Numbered from the stretch's first letter, positions 7,882 to 17,139 are shown. The stretch is 64,000 nucleotides of DNA from Bacteroidales bacterium (GCA_024400295.1 JAKSNA010000004.1:1-64000); one strand, 5' to 3'. The notes: generated by a model not told the origin, from the sequence alone. Program-made: numbers and translations.

Positions 7882-9153
7882 TTATTCTGTATAAATCTTT
7901 ATCATCTTTTCAATTGCCTTCTCGCACACTTCGCAGAATTTCCCGCCTTTGAATGTGTTCATCAGACAGTCGATTTTCGGGCGATAGACTCCGTGCAGCT
8001 GATAGCCGGCGCCTTCATAAACTCCGACGGTTTTTTCATATTTTGTTTCCGCAGGTGTCGGGATTGGAGTCTTCCTGCCCATCATCTCCTGCCATTTCGA
8101 CCCGAAATCGACCAGAGTGGTGATGTTCGGCTCCCAAGGTTCGACATCGTGCTGATAGTTGCATGTGCCGTCGTAGGCGTATTCGTCGGCGAGTCCGGCG
8201 AAGCCATGCCCGAACTCATGGATTATCACTTCCGAAGAGTACGAGTTGCCTGTCGAGCTGACACAATAGGAGTTGAAAATCCCGCCGCCGCCGTATTTCG
8301 GGCTGTTGGCGAGTATGTAAATCTGGTCGTAAGGCACCTGTCCGGCGAGTTCCTTCATGGTGCGGTTGTCGAATGTCATGCAGTAACGCTCGCTGCCGAA
8401 AGTCCAATATTGGCAACTCAAAGCTGTGTTCTTATACACGCCCTCGCCTGGTTTCGTGATGTCGCTGTCCTGCGAAGGCACCATCACGGCGCGGATGTTG
8501 AAGCGGTCGGTGTAAGAAGAATACGGCTCATAACCGAAAAGACTCTCCATGAAGAAGTTGCAGTCGTTGATGAACTTGCCCATTTCCTTTTCGGTGTAAC
8601 CGTCGGGAAGCAGCACAATATCAACGGCCTTGTCGGACGGATAATCGCCATAGACATTATAGACCGCGTAAGGAAGTTTCGGTGCTGGAACGATGTATTT
8701 GTCGGCCGGGTCGATGGTGACGCGCATCATTTCGTGAGGCACGAGTTTGCCGTCCTTGGCGTAGAACGTCACATCGACAGGTTCTTTCGGGAACGGCATG
8801 ATCACCGACTCGTGGAAGCCTTTGTTGATATGCAGCGCCTCCTCGGTAGTCTGCCATTCGCCGAAGAGCAGACAGTAGCCGTGCGAATAAATCACCTCTT
8901 CGGTCTCGGGAAGCGTGACCTCGAAGTAATACATCCCGTAGCCCGTGCTGTCAATCAGATGTCTGCGCGGACCGCCCCATTCCGGTTCCCTGACGAAACG
9001 GTCAACGGCATACATCACCGTGTCGGAGTTCCCGTAAAGGTAATAATCTATACGTAACTGATTGTCTGTAAAATAGTTATCGTATTCTTCCTGAGCGTTT
9101 GAAACGAAACCAAACGCAAATGCCAATGCTAAAAATGCCAGTGTTTTTTTCAT
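7882..9153 (-). CDS. Exported M64-family zinc metallopeptidase
   Basis: This 423-residue protein has a signal peptide (1-20, ending FVSNA) and an N-terminal beta domain of the peptidase M64 type (about 25-150). The catalytic domain carries AVDIVLLPDGYTEKEM (176-191) and the zinc motif HEFGHGFAGLADEY with His312, Glu313 and His316 and a likely third ligand Asp323. The M64 family is founded on a Clostridium ramosum IgA protease, but most members have unknown targets. There is no type IX sorting tail, so it is probably periplasmic or released another way. Its start is 8 bp after the stop of the M6-type protease, so the two exported proteases form an operon. Confidence 0.9.
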   Translation of the reverse strand: MKKTLAFLALAFAFGFVSNAQEEYDNYFTDNQLRIDYYLYGNSDTVMYAVDRFVREPEWGGPRRHLIDSTGYGMYYFEVTLPETEEVIYSHGYCLLFGEWQTTEEALHINKGFHESVIMPFPKEPVDVTFYAKDGKLVPHEMMRVTIDPADKYIVPAPKLPYAVYNVYGDYPSDKAVDIVLLPDGYTEKEMGKFINDCNFFMESLFGYEPYSSYTDRFNIRAVMVPSQDSDITKPGEGVYKNTALSCQYWTFGSERYCMTFDNRTMKELAGQVPYDQIYILANSPKYGGGGIFNSYCVSSTGNSYSSEVIIHEFGHGFAGLADEYAYDGTCNYQHDVEPWEPNITTLVDFGSKWQEMMGRKTPIPTPAETKYEKTVGVYEGAGYQLHGVYRPKIDCLMNTFKGGKFCEVCEKAIEKMIKIYTE

Positions 9154-9161
9154 ATTTCAAA

Positions 9162-12100
9162 TTACTGTTTTACGATTTTACCTATTGTGATTTTTCCATC
9201 TTTATTGAAAAACTTCACCAAATAAACTCCTGACGCCCAATCTTTTACGGAAAGCGTCTTTTCGTTTGAAGAAACAACTTCCTTGCCTGTGACATCATAA
9301 ATCATGTAACGTTCAACCCCATCTGAAAAATTCAGTATGTCTTCAGCCGGATTCGGGTAGATGAAGCTGTCGTTTTCTGTGACATCTTTGGCACCTGCAT
9401 AACCGCAGACCTCGTTTGAATGTTCATATTCACAGCCATTCAAAACCGTCGTGACCGTGTAGCAATACTGGTCCCATTTGAGGTTATCGTCGGTGTAACC
9501 AGTTGATTTTACGTCAGTTGCGATGATACTATCGTTACGATAGATATTATATGACATATCATTTAAAATCTCTGCAGGCACATCGGTGTAAGCACGCAGC
9601 ATCCAGGAATAATCCATGTCGAACTGCGACAGAGGCTTCCATGAAGCACCTGATTTGAGCAGTGCGCTATTGTCATTTCCGACATACCGGCACACTGGGG
9701 CGGGCGACTGTGCGCCTGAAGACTTGACTGAAATCCACAACGCCTTGGTGTTGTCAAACTCCACATTCTCAGAGAGATTGAATTTCACCCATCGGTTGCT
9801 GCCTGTCATCGCAACAGTCTCGGTGTGAATGACATTTACGCTGGAAGCATTATCACCATTATGAATCTTGAAAGTGTATTCACCAGCTGCGCCGTCCCAC
9901 ATCTCAAGGGCTGTAACTTTCCGGCCCTCAAAGAGTTGAAGCATGTCCGTGGTAAATTTCACCGCCCAGTTGGTGGAGCCGCTTCCTATGTTTTCGACAT
10001 ATCCATCATTCACATAACCGAGTTTGCCGTATGTTGACGGAGCGCCCCACGACAACGTCACCTGAGTGCTGAATCCACCTGCAAGTGCCGAGGAATCAGC
10101 GCAATAGTTCATTATGAAGACATTGACGGAAGCCCAATCCGACTGTCCGGCACCGCTTGCCACCTCATAGACTAACAGGCCTGAACCGGGGATGTTGGCG
10201 TCGGTGTAAGAACTTGCCGCAACATCGGCGATGACCTCGCCGTCGCGTCTCACGCGGTATGACTGTGTCTCGACAAATGAAGTCCAGTTCAGAATCACGC
10301 TTGTGCCATTGACAATGGCGGTGAGGTTTTGAGGCTCGACGACGACTTCACTTTCGCCGGCGATGAAGGTCTTGACGTTCTCGCCGTTCTTGAAATCGTT
10401 GTCAGTCAATGAAATATGCGTGTCGCTCAACGAGAAATGACATTTGCTCTCGTCCCAGCCGCTGTTCCATGTAGCGGTGACTTCCGTTCCGGCAGGGACA
10501 ATGACCCTGGCTGACTTCTCCGCATCATCGTTGTTGTATATCGTGAAATACTGCTCCGGCATGGCGTTGTCGAACGAGAGGGCAAGCTCCGCGCCCTGCC
10601 AGCCCCTGTCGGTGTCGGCTGTCATCGCGATGTTGATTTCAGCCAAAGTACCAAGCATAACACTTTGTTTTTCAGAGCGATAAGACACCTCTCCGCCACA
10701 GACCGACTTTACATAATACTCATGATAGCCATCTCCTATTTCTCCTATTTCGGAATAAGAATTGTCTATAACATTTTCAGCGATAAGCTGTTCATCGCGA
10801 TAGACCTTGTACGAACCCGCGCCATCGACGGCATCCCATGTCAAATCAACCTGGCTGTGACTCACCACGTTTGCCACCAGATTTTTGGGGACTATCTCAT
10901 GGTTCAAAGGACAGAACGTGAACTGCATCCTGTTTCCGACGGTCTTTATGTTACAGATGTTGAAGGTGTCATCGACGATGCCGCTGTTGATCCACGGATA
11001 TGCCTGTGTGTCTTTGTTGAACTCGGTTCTGCCGGCGGCCTCGCTGAAATAAGCTGCCGACAGGTTGCCTTGTCTGTGCAGGTTGCCGCCCGGCTGGAAG
11101 ACGTAAACCTCATCGAGGATGTCGGAGCCGTTGAAGCCTCTGCCGCCGTTGAAACGTTTGTCGATTCTGGAGATGGTTATGCCGCGTCCCGGGACACCGT
11201 GGTCATAATAGTTGTCTTTGTCGCGGAACTGCAGCAGATAAAACTGTTTCGGATGTCCTGTCGGGATGAGATAACCGTTGCGGCGTCCGCCCTCCCATGT
11301 GTTGGCCTCCAAGGTGTAAGTGCCATATTCTGTGATGGTTGGTATCTCGTCTATCCAGTTTCCGTATCTGTGTTTGAGCCACACACACGAACTCTGCGGC
11401 GGGTTCGAGGTGCCGCACATCAGGTCCCATGAGCCGGCCGGGTCGAGGTTGTACGGGTCATAATAATGATAAAGGTCGGGTGCGCCGAGCGAGTGGAACA
11501 TCTCGTGACATAAAGTCGAGACGGTGAAATACGTCGATGCCGACTCGAGCTGGAAGTTGAAATTCATCACCTGCACGCCGTGGATGAAAATCTCACGCTC
11601 GTAGAACGACCACTGATGAGGCCAGAGAAGGTCGGACCAGTCGCCGACGTTGCCTTTCACCACGAAAACCATGTTGTCAACAACGCCGTCGTCATTGCAG
11701 TCGATGTCCAAGTCTTCCGGAATCATCGGCTTGACATACTCGATGGCGCGTTCGAGCAGGTCGAACTCACGTTGCGCACGGTCTTCACTACCTTGATAAC
11801 CAGAGGGGTTGTTGGCACTGTACGGACGGTAAAAATTGCGCGGATGAATGTCCTCATACGACAGAACCTGCTCGCCGTCAAACTCCGGATAGAAATAAGA
11901 GTTTATGAACAACTGATTGTAAGTGAATTGTTTATAGAACTTACGCATCGACTCTTCCTCATCGTCGTTGCCGTTGAACATGGCATTGACCGTGCTTGCG
12001 GGTGTCGTTATCTCAGCATCGCCGCTGAAGCGGATGAAAACCGTCAGATTGCTGAAAACGCCGTGGTTTGTCTCGCCGTCGCGATGATTTTGCTTCCACG

Positions 12101-12461
12101 TGCGGAACTCATCCACGTGCATCGCCTTGACCTTGCTCTGATATTCCTCCTTCGAAATCATGATACCGGGCTGAAGGCCGACCGATGCCGGGTCAACCTT
12201 GCCGGCGATATATTCTGTCGCAACAATTTGATTGTCAGCGTTCTTATCTGCATAAACGAAATAACCGTTCTCATTTTGTACTATCGTAAAACCGTTAATA
12301 TCATGAAGACGGTTGTAAAACTCATCGCCGGAAGCGTAACACACAAGTGTGTCGCCATTCGGTTGAATCATAATCCTTTCAACATTTTTCAAAGGAGCCG
12401 CAAAAATATTCAATGTGCTGAATGTCAATACGAAAAGCGCGATTAATGATAGTTTCTTCAT
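9162..12461 (-). CDS. Large secreted M6-like metalloprotease with T9SS sorting domain
   Basis: This 1099-residue protein has a signal peptide (1-21), a propeptide-like region to about 130, and an M6 (immune inhibitor A-like) catalytic domain with STLCHEMFHSLGAPDLYHY, giving His319, Glu320, His323 and Asp329. Fibronectin type III-like modules follow (about 530-610, 705-780 and 970-1020: VDLTWDAVDGAGSYKVYRD, VILNWTSFVETQSYRVRRD), with a jelly-roll-like segment between 790 and 960. The last 75 residues (SFIYPNPAEDILNFS to YLVKFFNKDGK) form a type IX sorting domain. It should be exported to the cell surface and digest host or dietary protein. Together with the M64 peptidase it makes a secreted proteolytic pair. 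Confidence 0.92.
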   Translation of the reverse strand: MKKLSLIALFVLTFSTLNIFAAPLKNVERIMIQPNGDTLVCYASGDEFYNRLHDINGFTIVQNENGYFVYADKNADNQIVATEYIAGKVDPASVGLQPGIMISKEEYQSKVKAMHVDEFRTWKQNHRDGETNHGVFSNLTVFIRFSGDAEITTPASTVNAMFNGNDDEEESMRKFYKQFTYNQLFINSYFYPEFDGEQVLSYEDIHPRNFYRPYSANNPSGYQGSEDRAQREFDLLERAIEYVKPMIPEDLDIDCNDDGVVDNMVFVVKGNVGDWSDLLWPHQWSFYEREIFIHGVQVMNFNFQLESASTYFTVSTLCHEMFHSLGAPDLYHYYDPYNLDPAGSWDLMCGTSNPPQSSCVWLKHRYGNWIDEIPTITEYGTYTLEANTWEGGRRNGYLIPTGHPKQFYLLQFRDKDNYYDHGVPGRGITISRIDKRFNGGRGFNGSDILDEVYVFQPGGNLHRQGNLSAAYFSEAAGRTEFNKDTQAYPWINSGIVDDTFNICNIKTVGNRMQFTFCPLNHEIVPKNLVANVVSHSQVDLTWDAVDGAGSYKVYRDEQLIAENVIDNSYSEIGEIGDGYHEYYVKSVCGGEVSYRSEKQSVMLGTLAEINIAMTADTDRGWQGAELALSFDNAMPEQYFTIYNNDDAEKSARVIVPAGTEVTATWNSGWDESKCHFSLSDTHISLTDNDFKNGENVKTFIAGESEVVVEPQNLTAIVNGTSVILNWTSFVETQSYRVRRDGEVIADVAASSYTDANIPGSGLLVYEVASGAGQSDWASVNVFIMNYCADSSALAGGFSTQVTLSWGAPSTYGKLGYVNDGYVENIGSGSTNWAVKFTTDMLQLFEGRKVTALEMWDGAAGEYTFKIHNGDNASSVNVIHTETVAMTGSNRWVKFNLSENVEFDNTKALWISVKSSGAQSPAPVCRYVGNDNSALLKSGASWKPLSQFDMDYSWMLRAYTDVPAEILNDMSYNIYRNDSIIATDVKSTGYTDDNLKWDQYCYTVTTVLNGCEYEHSNEVCGYAGAKDVTENDSFIYPNPAEDILNFSDGVERYMIYDVTGKEVVSSNEKTLSVKDWASGVYLVKFFNKDGKITIGKIVKQ

Positions 12462-12483
12462 AAGAATTCATATTTTAAGCGCA

Positions 12484-12491
12484 CAAAATTA
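12484..12491 (-). promoter_or_regulatory. -7 promoter element of the protease operon
   Basis: The minus strand reads TAATTTTG, matching TAnnTTTG, 22 bases before the M6 start at 12461. It faces away from the glnS element at 12534. Confidence 0.55.
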
Positions 12492-12533
12492 CAAATTTTT
12501 GAAAAATACGCGTAGAAATACTTGATTTTGTAT

Positions 12534-12541
12534 TAATTTTG
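12534..12541 (+). promoter_or_regulatory. -7 promoter element of glnS
   Basis: TAATTTTG matches TAnnTTTG. It covers the TTG at 12539 that would open the longest frame, so glnS translation probably starts at the ATG at 12560, 18 bases downstream. Confidence 0.6.
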
Positions 12542-12559
12542 CGGCAAATTTTATGCGAA

Positions 12560-14290
12560 ATGGAAAATCTCGAAGCTGAAAAAGAAGAAAAGAAATCGCT
12601 GAATTTCATTGAGGCGAAAGTTGAAGAAGATTTACGAAACGGCAAGAACGACGGCCGCATCCAGACGCGTTTCCCACCGGAGCCGAACGGCTACCTGCAC
12701 ATCGGGCACGCCAAGGCCATCTGCCTTGACTTCGGGCTGGCACAGAGATACGGCGGCGTCTGCAACCTGCGTTTCGACGACACAAACCCGACCAAGGAGA
12801 ACATGGAATATGTCGATGCTATCAAAGAAGACATCCAATGGCTTGGTTATCAATGGGGTAATGAATATTACGCTTCCGACTATTTCCAGCAGCTCTGGGA
12901 TTTTGCGATAAGACTGATAAAGGAAGGCAAGGCATATATCGACGAGCAGAGCTCGGAGGAGATTGCCGCGCAGAAAGGCACGCCGACGCAGCCCGGCACC
13001 GAGAGCCCGTACAGAAACCGCCCCGTCAAGGAGTCGTTGGAGCTTTTCAACAAGATGAACTCCGGTGAGATTGAGGAAGGCAGGATGGTGCTCCGCGCGA
13101 AAATCGACATGGCGAACCCGAACATGCACTTCCGCGACCCGATAATCTACCGCGTCGTGAAGACCCCGCACCACCGCACCGGCACGAAATGGAACGCCTA
13201 CCCGATGTACGACTTCGCGCACGGACAGAGCGACTACTTCGAGGGCGTGACGCATTCGTTATGCACACTTGAGTTCGTGGTCCACCGCCCGCTTTACGAC
13301 TATTTCATCGACGAGGTGAAAGAAGGCAAAGACCTCGACGACCACCGTCCGCGCCAGACCGAGTTCAACAAACTCAACCTCAACTACACCCTGATGAGCA
13401 AGCGCAACCTCCTCGTCTTGGTGAAGGAAGGCGTCGTGAGCGGCTGGGACGACCCGCGAATGCCTACGCTGTGCGGTTTCCGCCGCCGCGGATACACGCC
13501 GGAGTCGATACATAAATTCATTGATAAAATCGGTTACACGACATACGACGCGCTCAACGACTTCGCACTGCTCGAAAGCTCGATCCGCGAAGACCTCAAC
13601 GCCCGCGCCACACGCGTCTCGGCGGTCATCAACCCGGTCAAGTTGATGATTACCAACTATCCGGAAGGTCAGACGGAGGAGCTCGAGGCCATCAACAACC
13701 CGGAGGACGAGAACGCCGGAAGCCATAACATCACCTTCAGTCGCGAGCTGTGGATCGAGCAGGAAGACTTCATGGAATGCCCGCCGAACAAATATTTCCG
13801 TCTCACCCCCGGCAAGGAGGTGCGCCTCAAGAACGCTTACATCGTGAAATGCACAGGCTGCAAGAAAGACGATAACGGCAACGTCGTGGAAGTCTATGCC
13901 GAATACGACCCGCTGACACGCAGCGGGATGCCCGACGCAAACAGAAAGGTGAAAGGCACGATCCACTGGGTGAGCCAGAGCCATTGCATCAAGGCGGAAG
14001 TGCGCCTCTACGACCGGCTCTGGAACGTGGAAAATCCGCGCGACGAACTCGCCAGGTTACAGGACGAAGGCAACACTCCGATAGAGGCGATGCGCAAGAT
14101 GATGAACCCGAACTCACTGGAAATCAGACAGAATTGCTACGTCGAACAATTCCTTGCCGACGCCAAGCCGCTCGACCATTTCCAGTTCCAGAGAATCGGC
14201 TATTTCACCATCGACAAAGACAGCACCCCTGAACATCTCGTCTTCAACAGGACGGTGGGGCTGAAAGACACGTGGACGAAGAACAGTTAA
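12560..14290 (+). CDS. glnS: Glutaminyl-tRNA synthetase
   Basis: This 576-residue class I synthetase charges tRNA-Gln directly. It has the HIGH motif at 47-50 (GYLHIGHAKAI), the KMSKS-equivalent LMSKR at 278-282, the Gln-specific RFDDTNPTKEN near residue 71, and a C-terminal anticodon-binding beta-barrel region (about 335-560). GWDDPRMPTLCGFRRRGYTPE is characteristic of GlnRS and separates it from the GltX at 36586. The two together mean the organism need not make Gln-tRNA through Glu-tRNA amidation. The start at 12560 was preferred over TTG 12539, which lies in the promoter. Confidence 0.96.
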   Translation: MENLEAEKEEKKSLNFIEAKVEEDLRNGKNDGRIQTRFPPEPNGYLHIGHAKAICLDFGLAQRYGGVCNLRFDDTNPTKENMEYVDAIKEDIQWLGYQWGNEYYASDYFQQLWDFAIRLIKEGKAYIDEQSSEEIAAQKGTPTQPGTESPYRNRPVKESLELFNKMNSGEIEEGRMVLRAKIDMANPNMHFRDPIIYRVVKTPHHRTGTKWNAYPMYDFAHGQSDYFEGVTHSLCTLEFVVHRPLYDYFIDEVKEGKDLDDHRPRQTEFNKLNLNYTLMSKRNLLVLVKEGVVSGWDDPRMPTLCGFRRRGYTPESIHKFIDKIGYTTYDALNDFALLESSIREDLNARATRVSAVINPVKLMITNYPEGQTEELEAINNPEDENAGSHNITFSRELWIEQEDFMECPPNKYFRLTPGKEVRLKNAYIVKCTGCKKDDNGNVVEVYAEYDPLTRSGMPDANRKVKGTIHWVSQSHCIKAEVRLYDRLWNVENPRDELARLQDEGNTPIEAMRKMMNPNSLEIRQNCYVEQFLADAKPLDHFQFQRIGYFTIDKDSTPEHLVFNRTVGLKDTWTKNS

Positions 14291-14396
14291 GAGAGGAAAG
14301 AGTAAAGTTAAAAGAGGAGAGTTAAGAGAGAAGAGAGGATAAAAAAGCTTGTGCAACTTGTGTTATTAACTTGTGCAACTTGTGTTAAAAAAATAT
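14286..14396. repeat. Purine-rich and CTTGTG-type repeats between glnS and the next gene
   Basis: Bases 14286-14340 are a run of GAGAGTTAAGAG-like 7-8 base units. Bases 14347-14389 hold two copies of CTTGTGCAACTTGTGTTA. Both families recur elsewhere in the window, always between genes. No promoter was recognised inside. Confidence 0.8.
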
Positions 14397-14406
14397 CTGA
14401 AACAAA

Positions 14407-15609
14407 ATGACAGACAGTAACTTCATAGAAAATTTATACACCAGTCTTCCGGAGGAGACGCGTCATTATCTTGACATCGCAATCGAGAAGGTCGTGGAGG
14501 CGAAACGAAACGGCGGCAAAGTCGTTGTCGTGACAGGCAGCGGCCCCAACATTCACGAAGGTGTCACCACGCTCATCGCGGAGTTCATCAACAAAGGACT
14601 CGTTGACGGTGTCACCACGAGTTCGGCGGTCGTCTCCCACGAGATGGGCGGCGTGCTCGACAAGGTGAAACGCATCAACATCCACGAGATCGGCGAAGAG
14701 TTTCTGGACTTCAGCAAGATGCCGCGCGGCGACATCTTCGAGCTTACCGAACTCACTGACGCACAATGGGATGAGTTGAAGAAAGAAATGATTGTTGACG
14801 ACGCTCTCGTTGAGCGTTGCAAAGAGAAAGACGGCGCCGTCATCATCAAGGCGGCGGGCAACATGGCGTATCCGATGGGGCTTCGCAACGAGACACTCGC
14901 CCCCGTCATCATGGAGATGGCACACACCAGGCACGTGCCGTTTGAGGAGGTCGCCGGCTGGGGCTGCGACGAACACACCATGCTCGGAGCGGGCGCCCGC
15001 AAAGGCGTGCCGGTGCTCGTCAGCGTGCCGCAGCTCATCGGCGGCGGACAGGTCGGGATAAGCATCGCCGACAGCATACCCGTCGCGGAACGCTGCTACA
15101 GGATCTCAAGAATGCTCGGCGACGCTGACGTCATAATCGAGTCGGCAGTGGCACTGACACAGGAGATTCACGACGGGCCGTTCGAAACTTACACCGGCCA
15201 CGGCATCTGGGCGTCGTGGAACGGATTCAAGACATACAGCCTGAAAGACAAGACGCTCATCCGCTTCGACCTTGACGAAAACCTCAAGAAAGCCTGGGAC
15301 TTGGACAAGAAGTCGGGCGATGTGCAGGCCGCCATCGACAAAGGACTGCCGAAGACAAAGATGTCGAAGATCCCGTTCAGGATGGAGATGTCGGCGTTCT
15401 CGCGTCTCGAGAAGTCGATACCTGTCATCGGCGACATCGGAGTGCTCTGGTCTGTAATGGGTTACAAGGTCGCGAAGGCACTCGGCGTGGAACTCGAATA
15501 CATCAGCTATCCGCAGCAGACCGAGCCGGGCAAGGCGATGAGACAGTGGATCGTCGATAACATCGATTACATGAAAATGGACAAAATAAGAGAATGGCTC
15601 AATAAGTAG
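14407..15609 (+). CDS. Conserved protein of unknown function, Rossmann-like
   Basis: I do not recognise a named family for this 400-residue cytosolic protein. It shows a likely nucleotide-binding stretch, VVVVTGSGPNIHEGVTTL (residues 39-56), followed by GLVDGVTTSSAVVSHEMGG. The layout recalls the DHS-like NAD/FAD-binding fold of deoxyhypusine synthase and archaeal ornithine cyclodeaminase (TIGR00300) proteins, but that is inference from pattern alone. Other conserved-looking parts are VIIKAAGNMAYPMGLRNET, GWGCDEHTMLGAGARKGVP and SVPQLIGGGQVG. There is no signal peptide or membrane segment. The next gene, 30 bp on, is an ECF S-component-like protein, so the pair may take up and process one small molecule. 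Confidence 0.6.
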   Translation: MTDSNFIENLYTSLPEETRHYLDIAIEKVVEAKRNGGKVVVVTGSGPNIHEGVTTLIAEFINKGLVDGVTTSSAVVSHEMGGVLDKVKRINIHEIGEEFLDFSKMPRGDIFELTELTDAQWDELKKEMIVDDALVERCKEKDGAVIIKAAGNMAYPMGLRNETLAPVIMEMAHTRHVPFEEVAGWGCDEHTMLGAGARKGVPVLVSVPQLIGGGQVGISIADSIPVAERCYRISRMLGDADVIIESAVALTQEIHDGPFETYTGHGIWASWNGFKTYSLKDKTLIRFDLDENLKKAWDLDKKSGDVQAAIDKGLPKTKMSKIPFRMEMSAFSRLEKSIPVIGDIGVLWSVMGYKVAKALGVELEYISYPQQTEPGKAMRQWIVDNIDYMKMDKIREWLNK

Positions 15610-15639
15610 AAAGTTATAAAGTTTTTAAAGTAAAAAGTT

Positions 15640-16146
15640 ATGGAAAAGCAAATCAGATTATACAACCTCGGATTCAGTGAGGTTAAGACGTATTTATTCG
15701 CGGCTTTGTTCGTTGCGGGCAACATCATTCTGCCGCAGCTCTGCCACTTGATTCCAAACGGCGGTCACATCTTCCTGCCGATATATTTCTTCACTCTAAT
15801 CGCCTCTTACAAATATGGTCTGAAGGTCGGTCTGATGACAGCAGTGTTATCGCCGGCGGTCAACAGTCTCCTTTTCGGGATGCCAGCTGCCGCTGCCGTT
15901 TCGGGCATCATGATAAAGTCGGTTTTCCTCGCCGTCGCCGCCGCATGGATTGCTGAAAAGTCAAACAAGGTGTCGCTTTGGACTATTCTCGCGGTCGTTT
16001 TGGCATATCAGTTTTTCGGCACGATGGCCGAGTGGCTCATGGAGGGCTCGCTTGTCGCAGCCGCCACCGACTTCCGCCTCGGCGTTCCCGGAATGCTCAT
16101 CCAGTGGATTGGAGGATATTGTCTGTTGAGAAGTGTGAAGGGTTGA
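15640..16146 (+). CDS. ECF transporter S component-like membrane protein
   Basis: This 168-residue protein has five or six hydrophobic segments and the small-residue pattern of ECF S components: IPNGGHIFLPIYFFTLIASYKYGLKVG, then LMTAVLSPAVNSLLFGMPA. S components bind a vitamin or metal and dock on a shared EcfT-EcfAA' module. No T or A subunit gene is in the window, so it would use a module encoded elsewhere. The substrate cannot be read from the sequence. It lies 30 bp after the unrecognised enzyme and is probably co-transcribed with it. Confidence 0.65.
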   Translation: MEKQIRLYNLGFSEVKTYLFAALFVAGNIILPQLCHLIPNGGHIFLPIYFFTLIASYKYGLKVGLMTAVLSPAVNSLLFGMPAAAAVSGIMIKSVFLAVAAAWIAEKSNKVSLWTILAVVLAYQFFGTMAEWLMEGSLVAAATDFRLGVPGMLIQWIGGYCLLRSVKG

Positions 16147-16250
16147 GAGTGGAGAGTGGAGTTTGTTTTTTAGTGTGAAGAGTTGGGAGTTGAGAGTGGA
16201 GTTTGTTTTTTAGTGTGAAGAGTTGGGAGTTGAGAGTGGAGTTTGTTTTT
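16132..16250 (+). repeat. 40-bp tandem repeat, left flank of the four-helix-bundle gene
   Basis: A 40-bp unit (GTTTGTTTTTTAGTGTGAAG, then AGTTGGGAGTTGAGAGTGGA) is present at 16161-16200 and 16201-16240, followed by ten more bases of a third copy. A degenerate copy begins inside the last codons of the preceding gene (16132-16160). The GAGTTGAGAG core is the reverse complement of the CTCTCAACTC run at 16663-16703 on the other side of the four-helix-bundle gene. Confidence 0.85.
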
Positions 16251-16271
16251 TTAAATTTAAATCAAAATTAT

Positions 16272-16652
16272 ATGGAACAAAATACGGTTAAGTTCAAAAG
16301 CAAAACATTTGCTAAGAACATTATTTTTCTATACCAAAGAATTTTGGCGGAAAAGAGGGAATATGTCTTGTCAAAGCAATTATTAAGATGTGGGACAAGC
16401 ATTGGCGCAAATCTTGCCGAATCAGAGTGTGCAATAAGCATAAGTGATTTTTTATCAAAAGTTTATATTTCACTAAAAGAAGCGTCAGAAACAATATTTT
16501 GGCTTGACTTGCTTCATGAAACGGGATATATTTGTATGAATGATTACACTAAACTGAAAAAAGACTGCGAAGAAATTAAAAGGATGCTATCAGCAACAAC
16601 CAAAACTATAACAACCAAACTTAACACACACAAAAAAACTATAACTAATTAA
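16272..16652 (+). CDS. Four-helix-bundle (23S rRNA intervening-sequence type) protein
   Basis: This 126-residue, mainly helical protein matches the four-helix-bundle family first seen in 23S rRNA intervening sequences: LRCGTSIGANLAESECAISISDFLSKVYISLKEA is close to the family consensus TSIGANIxEAxxAxSxxDFxxKLxIALKEA, and ETIFWLDLLHETGYI follows. Its function is unknown; homologues often occur alone or in small mobile-looking loci. The ATG at 16272 was chosen, since the upstream part of the frame only translates the 40-bp repeat. The gene is AT-richer than its neighbours and is framed by inverted purine/pyrimidine repeats, which suggests a small inserted unit. Confidence 0.88.
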   Translation: MEQNTVKFKSKTFAKNIIFLYQRILAEKREYVLSKQLLRCGTSIGANLAESECAISISDFLSKVYISLKEASETIFWLDLLHETGYICMNDYTKLKKDCEEIKRMLSATTKTITTKLNTHKKTITN

Positions 16653-16662
16653 TAATCTCTTC

Positions 16663-16703
16663 ACTCTCAACTCTCAACTCTTAACTCTCAACTCTCAACT
16701 CTC
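16663..16703 (+). repeat. Pyrimidine-rich right flank, inverted relative to the left flank
   Basis: CACTCTCAACTCTCAACTC and further 7-base CTCAACT units fill this stretch. They can pair with the GAGTTGAGAGTGGAG units at 16176-16241, so the four-helix-bundle gene lies between complementary arms. Confidence 0.75.
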
Positions 16704-16719
16704 CAAACTTCAAACTAAA

Positions 16720-17139
16720 ATGAGTCTAAACACAGCAAAAGCCCTGTTAAAAACCGAAAACTTCACTTTAGTGGTAATCTTTTCCGATAAAGGGGTTTTC
16801 ACGTCTTCTGACCGCGGCGTGAAGCCGTTGCTACATCTTTTGGAAAACGAGAAAGATTTCTTGAAAGGCGCTTCTGTTGCCGACAAGGTCGTCGGTAAGG
16901 CGGCGGCGCTGCTCATGGTCTTGGGCGGAGTGAAGGAAGTACACACCGGCATCATCTCCGAACCGGCGGTGGAAGTCTTTGAAAAACACAATATCACCTT
17001 CTTTTTCGACAAGAAAGTCGAGCGCATCATCAACAGAAAGGGCGACGGTCTCTGCCCGATGGAGACACTGTGCATTGATGTCGAAGAGCCGAGCGAGGCG
17101 TTCGAGAAGATAAAGGAGTGGCTGGAAAAACACAATTAA
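16720..17139 (+). CDS. DUF1893 family protein
   Basis: This 139-residue protein has the DUF1893 layout: a short helix, LVVIFSDKGVFTSSDRGVKPLLHLLE (residues 17-42), the conserved VADKVVGKAAALLMVLGGVKEVH (52-74), and a late PMETLC stretch. The family has a cytidine-deaminase-like fold but no proven enzyme activity. There is no signal peptide, so it is cytosolic. It follows the repeat-flanked four-helix-bundle gene by 67 bp and has no obvious partner. Confidence 0.85.
   Translation: MSLNTAKALLKTENFTLVVIFSDKGVFTSSDRGVKPLLHLLENEKDFLKGASVADKVVGKAAALLMVLGGVKEVHTGIISEPAVEVFEKHNITFFFDKKVERIINRKGDGLCPMETLCIDVEEPSEAFEKIKEWLEKHN

Noticed and set aside
7993..9057. 354-codon open frame on the plus strand
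   Set aside because: It is the shadow of the M64 peptidase gene; the composition (many H, V and R) is that of an antisense frame.
11580..12446. 288-codon open frame on the plus strand
   Set aside because: It lies wholly opposite the M6-like protease gene, which has clear catalytic and sorting motifs.
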